A stretch of DNA of 64,000 bases, taken from Ceratobasidium sp. AG-K. Its lineage: Eukaryota > Basidiomycota > Agaricomycetes > Cantharellales > Ceratobasidiaceae. This document shows positions 12,010 to 23,201 of this stretch, one piece after another. Position 1 is the first letter of the stretch. The number at the start of each line of letters is the position of its first letter. Position numbers and translations under genes: made by a program. The DNA lies in assembly GCA_037039685.1 (NCBI GenBank), contig JAWNGF010000003.1, forward strand, positions 2,542,001-2,606,000, given 5' to 3'. A model generated the notes under the pieces. That model was not told the origin of the DNA. It searched no databases and saw nothing but the letters and a program-made list of their open reading frames with translations.

Positions 12010-13701
12010 CTAAGGCTTGAAATTCACTTGGAAAGCATAATTTTTTGATGGCTTTGATATTGTTTCCACAGCTTCCGGGTTTTCATCCGAACGTTCCGAC
12101 GATTCCTGCATAAACTTCCAAAGTTCACAATGTACGCCATTTGGCCACAGACGATGAAGAGTTCTATGAAAATTAGCCCAACTGTTTAATCCCGCATAAT
12201 CATGGTCGGGGAAGGATGGTGGCGACTTACCCAGACAAGGATTGCGCATATGCCTTCCGGTCATACTCTGGCTCGTACTGTAAAGGGGCGACGAAATGCG
12301 AGCGAAGATGCAAAACCGAGCTAGAAGCGGTCAGTCGATCTGGTAACTCGTGGACCAGAGGCCAGTCCCTGGGATATAGTGCTACTGCCAGAAACTGAAG
12401 CTCTGGGATGTACTTTGCAATGGACGTGAGGGCTTGAGAATTGACGGTGAGTTCCTGCACATCGAGATACGTAACTTTGGAAAGTGCTAGTGCTAACTGC
12501 TCAAAATCATCGGGCGGAATGATTTAGGTGTCCGAGGTTTGTATCCGAAGCCGCCGAAGTGAAATCCGCATCAAGTCGCTGACTACAGCCGGAGTGAACA
12601 ATTCAAGGTCCGGGGGCGTGCTTCGAGTTCCTCGTAACTGGAGGTGTAAATCCGTGACGTCAGGGCTAAGCGCACAGACTGAGAGATTAGGCTACGCAAA
12701 TCGTTGCTATTTTCCTCCTCATCCAAGTCATCGGGAACTTTGATATAGACCGAGGTTAGACACCGGACAAAAGGCAAAGATTTCCACAACCGGTGTATCA
12801 GCCCCGGTACCGGGTGGTGGGTCCCTAAAGGTTTCAACCCGGGGAGACTGTTTGGCATCTGTGAGAAGTCTTTAGGAATCGTTCGTCCCATGTGCTGCTC
12901 TATAATAGATATTCCCAGTGACTCGAGGCAAGGCAGATTGCCTACTAGAAGAAGAATATTTGGGCAGAGAATCTTGAGCCCGGCCTCGAACACAGCAAGG
13001 TTGTGGAGCCGCCCAACCAAGGCAATAAGACAATCGCTTGCAGGTCTGATTTCTGGCGCATAACATTGTACTCTGTGTAAAGGCCTCGGATAAAGTTCCA
13101 CTGTTTGGAGGTTAGGCGCACAATCAGCCATTCTATCCATCAACCGAGCACAAAGCGTGGAGTACAAGGTTCCGAGCTTGCGCCCCGACGCATTGATCTC
13201 GATAAGGGCCGAGCATAGGAGTGCGTCAATGATTGGGGCAGCCCACGCGAACTGGTGCATATCGATTATCTCGAGGATTTGAAGGTTTGGGAGTAAGGGA
13301 CGTGTCGGCACTGCCTGCAGGAGCACCGTCCAAGACACGCTTTCATGTCTATTACTAATATAATCATGCAGAAACTTGACGTGGGGTGCGTAGAGATCGA
13401 ATCGATCGAGGGATTTTTGGTCCAGGGGATGGACGTCCTAATGGCGCCTGAGCGACGAATCGCGGGACGCCAGAAATGAATTTACCCGCCTTGACCCGAT
13501 CGTCATCTACTTTCCTCATGTTAGCCTCGGGTAAGACAATGTGGGGAAGTTTCCCCGAACGTGATATATGCCTCCAAGTAAACGGGATGGCACAAAAGAA
13601 AAAACGACGAGACACGGTCACCAGTTTCTCGAGATCAGGCTTCCGACATGCTCGAATATCAGACATAGAATTTCGGGTGTGTTAAATATCAAATGAGCCA
13701 T
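12010..13701 (-). pseudogene. F-box/LRR-type protein, frameshifted
   Basis: An F-box begins at 13701 with MAHLIFNTPEILCLIFEH. The continuation (CRKPDLEKLVTVSRRFFF, CAIPFTWRHIS) is in a different frame, and the two frames overlap by several bases near 13648, leaving no room for an intron. A second unresolved frame change lies near 13400-13500. It precedes LDRFDLYAPHVKFLHD and the LRR-like body (LLPNLQILEIIDMHQF, LPCLESLGISII, LPFVRCLTSVYIKV). The C-terminus (LHRLWPNGVHCELWKF) follows an intron near 12230. F-box proteins are SCF ubiquitin-ligase adaptors; this family is expanded in Agaricomycetes. The paralog at 58280-60035 shows the same layout (FYTPHVKQL, RPLLPKLQV, LRPSGVHCTCLF). It is probably a pseudogene; assembly errors are the alternative. 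Confidence 0.65.
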
Positions 13702-14657
13702 TCTCAGGGCGGAGGGCAGGCTCGAATTGTGATAGCTCAAGATTTTAGGCAATGTTGGTACTTTGCCGCCAGAGAGTGCAGTCAATACTACTAGGTGATG
13801 GTTTCCCAACAGCGCCTGGGAAGGTTACATCCACCCGTCACGAGTGTAATTAGTAATTATAACCATCCTCAATAATTGAACCCCGATGTTGCCAATGCAC
13901 AGATATAAGCGCCTGCTCGCACCTTCAAAGGGATGCCATGCTACCAGTTACACACCAGTCGATTCCTGAGACCGGATGAGTTCTCAGGAGCGATATAGTC
14001 AAACCCTACACTTTTTCAGTTAGAGTCAGACTTGCTTAGGAAATTTTGCGTGATGCTGCATCTACCCCATGTGCTTTAATCATTTGGACGCATATTATTC
14101 ACCTCCGCAGCACGATGGTAATAAAAGACCTGTATACAGTTAGGGTGGAGAATGGCCTTTCCAAATGCCTCGCGCCAATTACCAGCTGAGTGACTTCTTG
14201 ACGAGCAATCTGGTCCCTTTGCTGAGCCTCCTCTGACATACCTACCCTGGTATATGGGTTGTTTGGACGGTACTCAGTTGGCCCAAAGGTTCATATAATG
14301 ATGCAACATCGGACTAGCCACAAATGAAGAAATGTATGCGTCACACCGCAAGCAACATGAAGACTCCGGAAATGTTTGGCATGTTTGGCGCTGTTGATGA
14401 CGTCCCTGTTCGCTCGTCGCGACGGTGATTGAGGCCGTCGAACAAACAATGGCTGATGCCTGAGCGTGTGAATTTACCTATTTTGGTGAGTTTAAGCAAC
14501 GTTCAGTTGCCTGGAGACGATCAACCGCCGGATGAAAGTCCGGTGACTCGTCTAGCTTGGACAAGCCTCGTTCTCGCTTAAAAGGTCCAGTACTGGACTA
14601 ATTGCTCTCGAGCTGACTTACCACTAACCTCACTCTTTAGCAGACTTTATTTAAGTC
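13702..14657. other. Intergenic, divergent region
   Basis: It separates the minus-strand F-box gene from the plus-strand T5orf172 copy B. No coding potential or repeat was recognised. Promoters of both genes would lie here. Confidence 0.5.
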
Positions 14658-17355
14658 ATGCCTTTCAACCCTATTAAGCCTGGGACGTGGGTCGCCGTTG
14701 CTAACCTAGAGCCACCGACTGGTACTGATTCTCTTCCCCTCCGTGGACACAGCCAATATAAGGTCAAAGATGTCGAGGGTACAGAGTCCTCAGAGACGTC
14801 GAGACGCCCTCTGTATGCAAGTGGTATAATATCGTGAGCGATCTACTCATGCTCTTTTTAGACGGGCAAAACTCTAACGACACCTTGGATTGTTTCCCTC
14901 TCACATTACTTCAAACCAAAGCCCACCTTCAACCCCTCAGAGGAGCTCTAACACATTCAATCAAGGTGAGCTTGTAGAGTGCCTGCCTTTTTCTTACTTG
15001 TAACGGCGAATTCTTAGACTTAACCCCACCCAGTCGACCTTCGGAGGCTCACACTCGGCACGTTTTCAGTACCGAAGATTCTCACTCCTTCCATCACTCT
15101 CTTTCAATCAAGCCGAGACACTTCCTTCCATCACCACCCATTACCCCACCTCGCGAGGAACGCCTGGTGCAGCGTCCTGTTGCTTCGCAGCTTCTAGATA
15201 TACGTGAGTGTGTGAAGTAATTCAATTAATTCAACGTTGATCTTCCCCGTACAAGAAGCATTGGGGGTTTCCGATAGCGGCGCCTCGGATACCCAATGCA
15301 TCGCCATTACCCTTAAAGGGACAAGGTGCTCGCGAAATGGTACCGCGCAAGGGTTGGATTACAACGATCAGGCATCAGCTGGAACCCGTGAATACCGCTG
15401 CTGGCAGCATTCCAAGTGTACAAAGCCTATTTCTCTATCCTCTAATGCGCAGACATCGGATTATCCTGCCTCGAGGGCCTCTGGTTTGTCCGGCTTACTC
15501 ACTCCCCCCGAGCCTTTGAGGACCTCCCTGCCCACCCCCGGGTCTCTGGATACTCAATGCGCTGCAATCACTCTGAAGGGGACTAGGTGTTCACGGCAAG
15601 GTACACACGAGCAGGAGTGTGTCGCCAAAGGCTCTACGTCCACCAAGTCTCGTATATTTCATTGCTGGCAACATGTCAACACTTCACCACGGGTGGTGGT
15701 CCCTCGTCCTAGTTCTCAGGCTACACGGCTACTGGATCCCCCAGCCCCATCGGTGAGCCCCGAGTCCGGAACATCTAATGCGCATGTGATTTGGGAGAGT
15801 GATGCCAATGGCCCGCTCGATGCACGGTGCAGCGCCATAACCGCCCGCGGCACAAGATGTCCGCGGCGTGGTACATTCAAGCAGCAAATCAGTACAGATG
15901 ATTCAACATCCCCTGCGCCCCAAGAGCGGCGCTGCTGGCAACATGCTCGGCCGGTCACGAGACACACGTCTTCCCCCAGGGATATATTACTGCCTCCCAC
16001 CCAGTTGCCACCTGGTGCTCCCCGTAGTTTAGATTCACCTGGCGCGCATACAATCTTGAACCATTCAGAGAACAAATGTGTGGATACTCAGTGCACCGCC
16101 ATCACTGGAAAAGGGACTAGATGCTCGAGAAGTACCGTTCGGAAGCGCCAAGGGACTGAGGTATATGCAGCGTTCGAGGGACGTTGCTGGCAGCACGGTG
16201 GTCGTGGTGCAAGCCCTGAAGATGATTCGCTCGATAATACCAAACTCCATGATAACATTCCTCGGTCCTCAGGCGCAGTAACCCCGACAACTTTACCTGC
16301 AAGGACTACCACCGTCGCTACCACGGCACGACGGACCAGGAGCCAAGGGTTGCTTCGTCCAGGGGACCAACCAGTAGTACTAAACCAGAGCGACGAAAAC
16401 TCTGTGGCGAATTCAACTTCTCCTTCCTACAATCTACGCTCCACCGATGTTCCACGTTCGAAGCCGAAATTTGAGCATCGAGGTATGGCATCCCAGTTTG
16501 ACATCTGACGTGAAAGTAATATGACATATTCAATTATAGATTGGGTACCAGGCTATCTGCAGCCTGAAACTCAAACAAAGCTCAGGAAACTAATGGACGA
16601 ATTGATTACCGATTACGACGAAGACGGATATATCTACGCGCTCGAGCTTCGAGGTTAGTCAAGTTACGCAACGCCGGCATTCAACGCAGTAATATTGTGG
16701 CTTGGTACTCGTAGAGCCCGAATTCGGTCAAAGTGAACCGCAAGACTTTGTTATCAAAGTAGGGCGCTCGTTTCATGTAGATCAGCGAGTGGCAAGCTGG
16801 AAAAAACACTTCAAATCGAAAGAACTCCTTGTGCGAGGATGGTGGCCGGGAACGATCGAGAAAGGCGGCTCCGGCGGCTTAATTGACAGCTCTCCTCGTC
16901 AAATCAAGAGCATGTTCAAGACCGGGCTGAGAGGGAGGTTCTGCCACCGAGTTGAAAGTCAGTTTCAGATCAAGTTTCTAGGTTTATAACTCTGACGTAA
17001 AGAGCCTACCAGAACTTGTACTGTTGGAACTGGCTGACATTGCGCGTCACTCGGCACACCTAACACCGGAGTTTTTGGCAAATTTTTCTCCAGGAGATTC
17101 CCGCAACATAGCATTGGAACCTAGATGTCTCCCTTCAAGAAATCCTACCATGGACCGCTGTCCAGATTGTGAGCTCCACACTTTGACCAGATATTGATAG
17201 CCAACCTGATCAACTATCATATAGGCAACCGAGGACATAAAGAGATATTCAGACTAAGGCGGTTTACCTCCGAGGAAATGGCAGGGAAAGAGTGGGAGTG
17301 TGTTGTAATGCCCATCATCGAAAAGTGGGGGAGGTTTGTAACCGAGTGCTTTTGA
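14658..17355 (+). CDS. T5orf172 (GIY-YIG superfamily) protein with four Cys/His repeats (copy B)
   Basis: A likely start is the ATG at 14658 (MPFNPIKPGTWVAVANLEPP), but the exon joins before about 14990 are not resolved. From there a Pro/Ser-rich segment (LTPPSRPSEAHTRHVF) splices near 15203-15255 into the main exon, which holds four repeats of C-x-AIT-x-(K/R)-GTRC-x-R ... CWQH. After the intron near 16482-16540 comes the T5orf172 domain: DWVPGYLQPETQTKLRK, GYIYALELRE, FVIKVGRSFHVDQRVASWKK, ELLVRGWWPGT, then SPRQIKSMFKTGLRGRFCHR and LVLLELADIARHSAHLTPEF. The end reads RCPDC, IFRLRRFTSEEMAGKEW and VVMPIIEKWGRF. The repeats look like small Cys3His zinc sites; the domain resembles phage/fungal GIY-YIG-like modules. 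DNA or RNA binding and cleavage is inference. It is paralogous to copy A (2937-4957) and in opposite orientation. Confidence 0.75.
15288..16196 (+). repeat. Four tandem Cys/His (CxAITxKGTRC...CWQH) protein repeats
   Basis: The repeats lie at 15288-15410, 15549-15674, 15819-15944 and 16083-16196, in one frame. Each begins D-(T/A)-(Q/R)-C-x-A-I-T and closes with C-W-Q-H about 38-42 residues later. They are separated by Pro/Ser-rich linkers of roughly 45 residues. The invariant Cys, Cys, Cys, His fit one metal site per repeat; zinc binding is inference. Confidence 0.85.
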
Positions 17356-18613
17356 TCATGAGTTAAATTTAGGGTGAACCAGTGTGAAATATACGAAAAT
17401 TACTGAAAAATAAAGTAGAGAAAATCTACGGCTAGCTTTGAGGGAAGGAGTACACAGGACAGCATGAAGACTTTAGACCCCACAAAACTCGCCAGAATAA
17501 TGCGCATATGTCACGCTTCTAGAGCAAGGGCTAGGATGGGCCATGAGATAACCAAAGGCAGATATCAGGATGTACATCGAGGAAATCCTATGATTCTGTT
17601 TGTACATAAGAACAAGTCGATAAGCTGTAGTACTCGGCCACTGTCAATGCATGACTTCGCACATAGGCATAGATAAAGCTTTCGTAGTTTGGAAGGAGTG
17701 GACCCTCGGTTCGGGGTCGAAAAAGTGGCCCAGCATCGATAAAATGGTGACCGAAAGCTCCGTGAACATTTTCGAGACGTTACATCCAAGGCGCATGGAG
17801 GTCAGGACGGGTTGGACCATTCGGGCAACGTAGTTAGTTACCTAGTGTGAATGCTCGTTAATATCCCTCAAGTGTGCCACTTTCGAAAGTTTATAATCTT
17901 GAGGTAACCGAAGTGCATGTAACCATCCTCAGAACTGCGGGCTTGAACATTCGCATTTGGAATCAACTGGAGAAGATATTTAGTCGTAGAGCGCTCCTCC
18001 AAATGATGGCCCGACTGAGTCGAAGCAGTGCTTAGAAACAAGTATGAGTTGCAGACAGTCCTCGTTGTTCCATTGTGGCACAAATTCCAGGAAGCGCTCT
18101 AGGACTTCAAAGAAGCTGCTCGCAAGGGTTTATATATTGTCATAGTTTTGGGTGACGGCCGACGCTAGTAACATTAACAACGATCGTGATCCGGATTCCT
18201 GTATGATATACATTAGAGCCCATTGCTTTCAAGATAAAAGAGGGTTTTTTTATATAAGACATTTAGCTCAGCGCGGTCACCGTCGATCGTTCAACCAGGA
18301 GGTGGGTCGCCGTGGGCGGTTTTTGTTAGTGTTCATCTAATTTGATTATAATGGTAACGTAATCCAGTCATTAAGCACAGGTATATCCAAACAATACCAA
18401 GCCCGATACGGTCCTTCCCTCCATCACACCGCATTAACGCTCGCGGAATAAAATTATTTGGGTCACCAAGATCTAAATAGATCCCAATGTTGCCCTCTGT
18501 GGGAGAGATAGGTCTCAGATATATCATAACTCTTGAATCGCGGGAGACCACGGCAAACATATAATTATACAGCAAGAATACTTTGTAGGCAAGACGACAT
18601 TGATGAACTAGAC
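17356..18613. other. Intergenic, possible gene remnants
   Basis: Short coding-like pieces occur on the minus strand (17565-17789 and 17868-18083), but they join into no domain I recognise. No repeat or RNA gene was recognised. Confidence 0.4.
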
Positions 18614-19831
18614 CTACATGTCAAGATAGAGCACTGGCGCAAAGTCCTCGGCCCGAGGGTGATTCTTGTGTTTCTTGTCGACTTTCTCGAAGCATTTTGA
18701 GCACTGCCCAGACTGATTAGGAAACTCGACTTGGATAAACGTGGCGACTTGCCATCGAGGTGTTTTCGCAATGCTTGCAGTCCCAGCGCACCATCGCACG
18801 TTTCTTCTTGATGAGCTCTTCCTGGGGGGTGTTACAGGTCTCGCACTTCCACCACCTATTTAGTGAGACAACGGGCATGTAGTCGGTCTCGCTCGAATGG
18901 AGCTTGTGGTGTTGGGCGGCTGACCCAATGCAATTGGGACACTGCAGGGAAGGATGAGTAGCAGATCAAAAAAATATCATTTGCGCCTCACCAAGGACAG
19001 GTCACGGCAGCTTCCTGTTGGCAACAGATGTTAGAGACCGCTATGCAGGTAGGATAACATCGTCACTCACTGCATCGGAACGCCAAATCCCCATTCTTCG
19101 AACCACATCCTTCACACTCCCAAGTCGCATCGCTGTATAGACTCCATGAGAAGTCTTCCTCCCTGGGGTGGGCCGGATGTACATTTGCTACGCCACGCCC
19201 GGTGAAACAGTCGAGGCACAGATCGGAATCAGGGCAAGAGCGACACTTGGCACGTAATGGGGCGTCGCGGGTCCCACACCCATCACAACCCCAAATCCCT
19301 TCAGCAGCAGTAACGAGAGCAAAATTATGCGGCGCGTGTTTGGTATGGTGCTCAGTTGGGTTCTTGTGGCACTCGAAGCACTGGATAATAGGATTATTTG
19401 AGTTTGTACGGTAGGCACGAAAAGGACCGACTCACAAGTGAAAAACTGTGACATAGCACTGGTAATGCGAAGTTTAGTATAAGCTATATACAGCCCAAGT
19501 AACGAACATACCACACTTGTAACGAATTGGTGCGTTGGTTATGCCACAACCGCGACAAGACCAAATCGCAGCATCTTCATCGTCGGCTCGTTGAAGATGG
19601 CTGTAGGCATGGGTAGCGTCGTGAGCAGCCTAATAGGACAGGCGTCAACAAGTAGCACAATTCAAACGAATTGTTACCCACACTTGAACGAATACCACTC
19701 GCCCCGATCGCATGGTACGCCGGAGGGGCATCATCGTTCGCTGGTCCATTCGATGAGCTTGCAGCAGGTGGTCGGTTGGTAGGCAGCTCGGAATGCTTTT
19801 CTTTGCCTGGTAGAAAATCAAAAAGACCCAT
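18614..19831 (-). CDS. Protein with tandem ZZ-type zinc fingers
   Basis: The start at 19831 reads MGLFDFLPGKEKHSELP, then a Pro/Ala/Ser linker. Three ZZ-like modules follow across short introns. The first is WSCRGCGITNAPIRYKCVLC with LCFEC and HHTKHAPHNF. The second is WGCDGCGTRDAPLRAKCRSC with LCLDCFTGRG. The third is WECEGCGSKNGDLAFRCRSC with LCPNCIGSAAQHHKLH. A fourth, divergent Cys-rich part has WWKCETC, WDCKHC and GQCSKCFEKVDKKHKNH, and ends APVLYLDM. ZZ domains bind one or two zinc ions and act as protein interaction modules, in some proteins reading histone tails or N-degrons. No catalytic domain is seen. Near 18757 the frame slips by one between WDCKHCENTS and WQVATFIQVEF, with no room for an intron, so the last 45 residues depend on resolving this. 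Confidence 0.7.
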
Positions 19832-20767
19832 TGTTGGTGTGTTGGTTAAATGGAAGGCACAGGAGTTGAAGTCAACATCGACAGCTCCATGATGCGGGGT
19901 TAAATAAGAGCGAGGTCATGTGGCGGTGCACGGGCGTCCCTGGCGCTTGTCCAGTTCACTCTTCTAGGGAGCCGAGGAGCCGCGGGAACGTGCCCCCACA
20001 ACGCCCATACCTAGACCTTCGCACGGCACCCTGGATTCTTTTCCAGGTGTGTCCCTGGACTGGTCAAGTACTTCCACACATAAAGCTTAATGGAGGTCAG
20101 ATCAAGTTGAGGTATTCAAGCGTTAAGGAAATACAGTTCCACGGCCGTAACGCACCCTCGACTGCCAAGTGATTGATACTTACCTCAGACACATTGATCC
20201 TAGGGCAACTAAACACTCGGGCCGGTGCTCACAGATTACTCACTCCCAGACGCTCAATAGATTGGAGATCGACACTGTAAAGTAACTAAACTAGCCCTAT
20301 CCGCTGTGATAACAATCCAACTTGTTTGGTTACAGCCATGGCCCTCAGGTGCCATAAAATATATGAAATGTGATACCAACAAGCGGAATATGATGACATA
20401 CGCACGGATGGAACATTGCAAACTCCTGCTATCTCGCAATAAGGCAGTAACAATGGCGCGCGTGTGAGCCTTCCAGCCTTACAAACAAATACCGTGAGCA
20501 AACGAATGAAACCCAACGAGGATCGTAAATAAAATCGCGGGGCCGTAGTGGAGAAATACTTCGTCGGGGCGGGCAGTTACAGTTCTGTCGCAAACCCCGA
20601 AAATACGCCGCAACTAGACAAGTACAAACAGTAAAAGATCGATATATCTGGTTGAACGTCCGCATACATGACCTTATCTACTGCCATCTACTACAGAAGA
20701 CTGAGAAAACCAACGAAGGTCGACTCTCACCCCGCACCCGCACCCGCCCGTGCCTACATGGCCTGGA
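19832..20767. other. Intergenic
   Basis: It holds the upstream region of the ZZ-finger gene and the 3' flank of the SET-domain gene. Both genes are read leftwards. No coding domain, repeat or RNA gene was recognised. Confidence 0.5.
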
Positions 20768-22612
20768 TTACCGCTTCTTCCGAGCACCACTCTCAGAATC
20801 TGCCTTGCGTTTCTTTGACCCTGTAGACGTGGCCTCGAGCGCTACATTCAGGACTTTCTTCTCTCCGATCCGAATAATGAGTGCGTGTCTCTTGTTGAGT
20901 GTGTTCTGGCCAGATTTTAGCTGGTTCTCGTCCTCCTGTGGGGCTATCGATTAGCTGGGGCCGCTGGAGATCGGTTTGTGCGTATCGTACCTGGAGCGTT
21001 GTGGGGTAGATCCCCAATCGTTTTTGAATGGCCTCTCTCACGCATTGATTGACGTCTGGGGATTTGGGTTTGGGTGGTTTCTCTTTTTCTTGGACGCGTT
21101 GCCATTCTGAATCGGATAGAAGTACGAGCTGAGTAAACGAAAGAAGTTCTGAAGGCAAAGGGGTAGATTTCTCGAGGGTAAAAGTGCTAGGAATTCGGGT
21201 TATTCGATGCTTCTTTTTCTCTTAGCTCACTTACTCGTCGCCACCCATTTCAAGCCACCAATCCACTCGCTCCTTTAGGTTCTCTTCCGAAAGACTAGAC
21301 TTCGGCGCGGCGCATTCAACGATAGCACTTCCCTTGAGTTCGACAATGTCAAGGCCAGCGTCAATCTCATCCACATATCCATATCTTCGCAAGAGATCCG
21401 AGTTTGGTGGATCCCCGTAGGTATTCCACTGAGCATGTTTGTTAGTGTACTAAGTTCGGAGCGTCAATAAGAGACTGACTATTTGATCGCCCGCAGATAT
21501 AGGCTTTGTGGAAATCATTTTCAAGAGGTGAGGCTCGTAGAAAAGCTTGGCCTAATTGAAAAGTTGAAAGTGTTCCTGGATAAAATTGGGTTGGACTTAC
21601 ATTCTCGCCCCCATACCTAGCGTTGAGCATGTCTGCCATGGGTACCATCGCTACGTCCTCAACCTTTTCTCCATCTTCGCTGTCACTGTCGCTTTCCTGG
21701 TCCCCTTCTTGCTCGTTGGCCTCTTCTCCGGGCCGGTCAATGGCCGTTGAGCAGGCTGATTCCATGCTCACGTCTGGGTCTTCCCCCGAGTTTGTGTCCT
21801 CAGGTCCTGCCTGCGGCGCATCCGAGTCGTCCTCGACGTCCCACCGCTCAACATGAAAGCTACGAGACAGTATTCGGCTTCCCATAATATGGAATTGAGA
21901 AATGGTATAGTATGTGTCTAAATGTTCCGGGTGAAAGATATCTGGGCGTGCCTGAAGAGGTTTAATCTATATTCGAGTAGCCATAACAATCGAAGGCTTA
22001 CCTTGACTATCGGAAGGATTCGTTCGGTATATTCTTTATTTGCTTCTTCGCGGCCAATCTTTTCTAGGACCACATAGGTTAAGAGAGTTCAAAAGCCGAT
22101 GGCACCACCGTACCAGATATAGTTGTTCCTCGTAGCTCCTCAAGATCCGTCTCGGGCCAAAACATAGGTGTGTCGAAAGTTATAGGCATGGTTTCTGGGG
22201 AAGGCGTAAGCGAGCAGCGCCTAGATAGCGATACCGAGTCGAGAACGCACCAAGATATCCACTCCAGATACTGTCCGCCCCTTTTGAAGCTTCCCACATC
22301 ATACACAGAATTAATGGGGTCCAGCCTTTGCCTAATCCAGCCCACTCTGAGCCCGTAAGTTTGGATCGAAGTGTACACGTGCGTGTGGAAAGCAGAAGAG
22401 AGCGAGGTATTTCGAACAGGACGTGCCCTTTCTATGGGAGGTCTATATGGATTTAACGAGTCGCAGGATTGGCAGCTACCCACCGGAATGTCCCTGAGTG
22501 CGACCGCGCCGGTCCCACAACCCTCTATCTGGGCGAGCCCCATGCTCTCCTCATCAACGACACCATTATGAGACTTAAACCATTGTGTTAGGTTAGAGCC
22601 GAGTGCCTCCAT
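20768..22612 (-). CDS. SET-domain lysine methyltransferase, Rkm4/SETD6-like
   Basis: The protein starts MEALGSNLTQWFKSHNGVVD and enters the SET domain with GCGTGAVALRDIPVGHVLFE. Further motifs are IPRSLLLSTRTCTLRSKL, FDTPMFWPETDLEELRGT, the core VAMVPMADMLNARYGGEN, and the catalytic-region ISAGDQIWNTYGDPPNSDLL. Between them is a long acidic insert (GEEANEQEGDQESDSDSEDG). The Rubisco-LSMT-like substrate-binding domain follows, and the end is Lys/Arg-rich (KKRKADSESGARKKR, a likely nuclear signal). Yeast Rkm4 mono-methylates ribosomal protein L42; human SETD6 methylates RelA and others. The substrate here cannot be read from sequence. About eight short introns are present. It is divergent from the cyclin gene at 23202. 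Confidence 0.85.
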
Positions 22613-23201
22613 TGTACATCAATAGTAGACTGTGACAGACGATGATGCCTGAGCCTGAGTTGTCTGGTTATAGGTGCAAACGTCGAGAAATATAAGGCTA
22701 TAATCGAAGACGTAGGGCGTCGAAAGGTAGTCCCCTCGGCGTTAACTAGACTAACTTCACACCGCCGGAACTTGAATGCGTAGGTTGATCGAAGAACAAG
22801 AAAAACAATTGCAAAAATCATCTCGATGACGTCAGCAACCATTGTGCAGAAGAGCTCGGCGCTTGCGGCCAGACCGTGAATTGGACCACTATGATTTGTA
22901 TGACAGTAAACCTTTGCCTCGAACACCAGTCCAGAATACATTATCTCATCGATTGTGACGAACTGGATCTGTTGTACACACCATTGGACCAAGACAAAGC
23001 ACCAGCGATCTCGGGGACTGCCGGTGACTCCATCCAGACCTCAACTGGGATCTGTGATGAATTGGCCCAAGTCCATAATGCCTCCGCTCACAACAAACAT
23101 ATAAAACCGGATGGCTCGGTCTTGGATCCCTCGTCTTAATCACCTCCCATTTGTGTTTTGAGATACAGCGGGTTTCGCTACTTGAGACTGTCTCACACGC
23201 C
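22613..23201. promoter_or_regulatory. Divergent intergenic region between methyltransferase and cyclin
   Basis: This 589-bp interval separates two genes read away from each other, so it should hold both promoters. Open frames inside it (for example 22876-23139 plus and 22588-22992 minus) show no conserved motif and I do not treat them as genes. No specific element was identified. Confidence 0.45.

Noticed and set aside
22588..22992. Minus-strand frame with a hydrophobic stretch between the methyltransferase and cyclin genes
   Set aside because: No start context, splice pattern or conserved motif supports it; it sits in the shared promoter interval.
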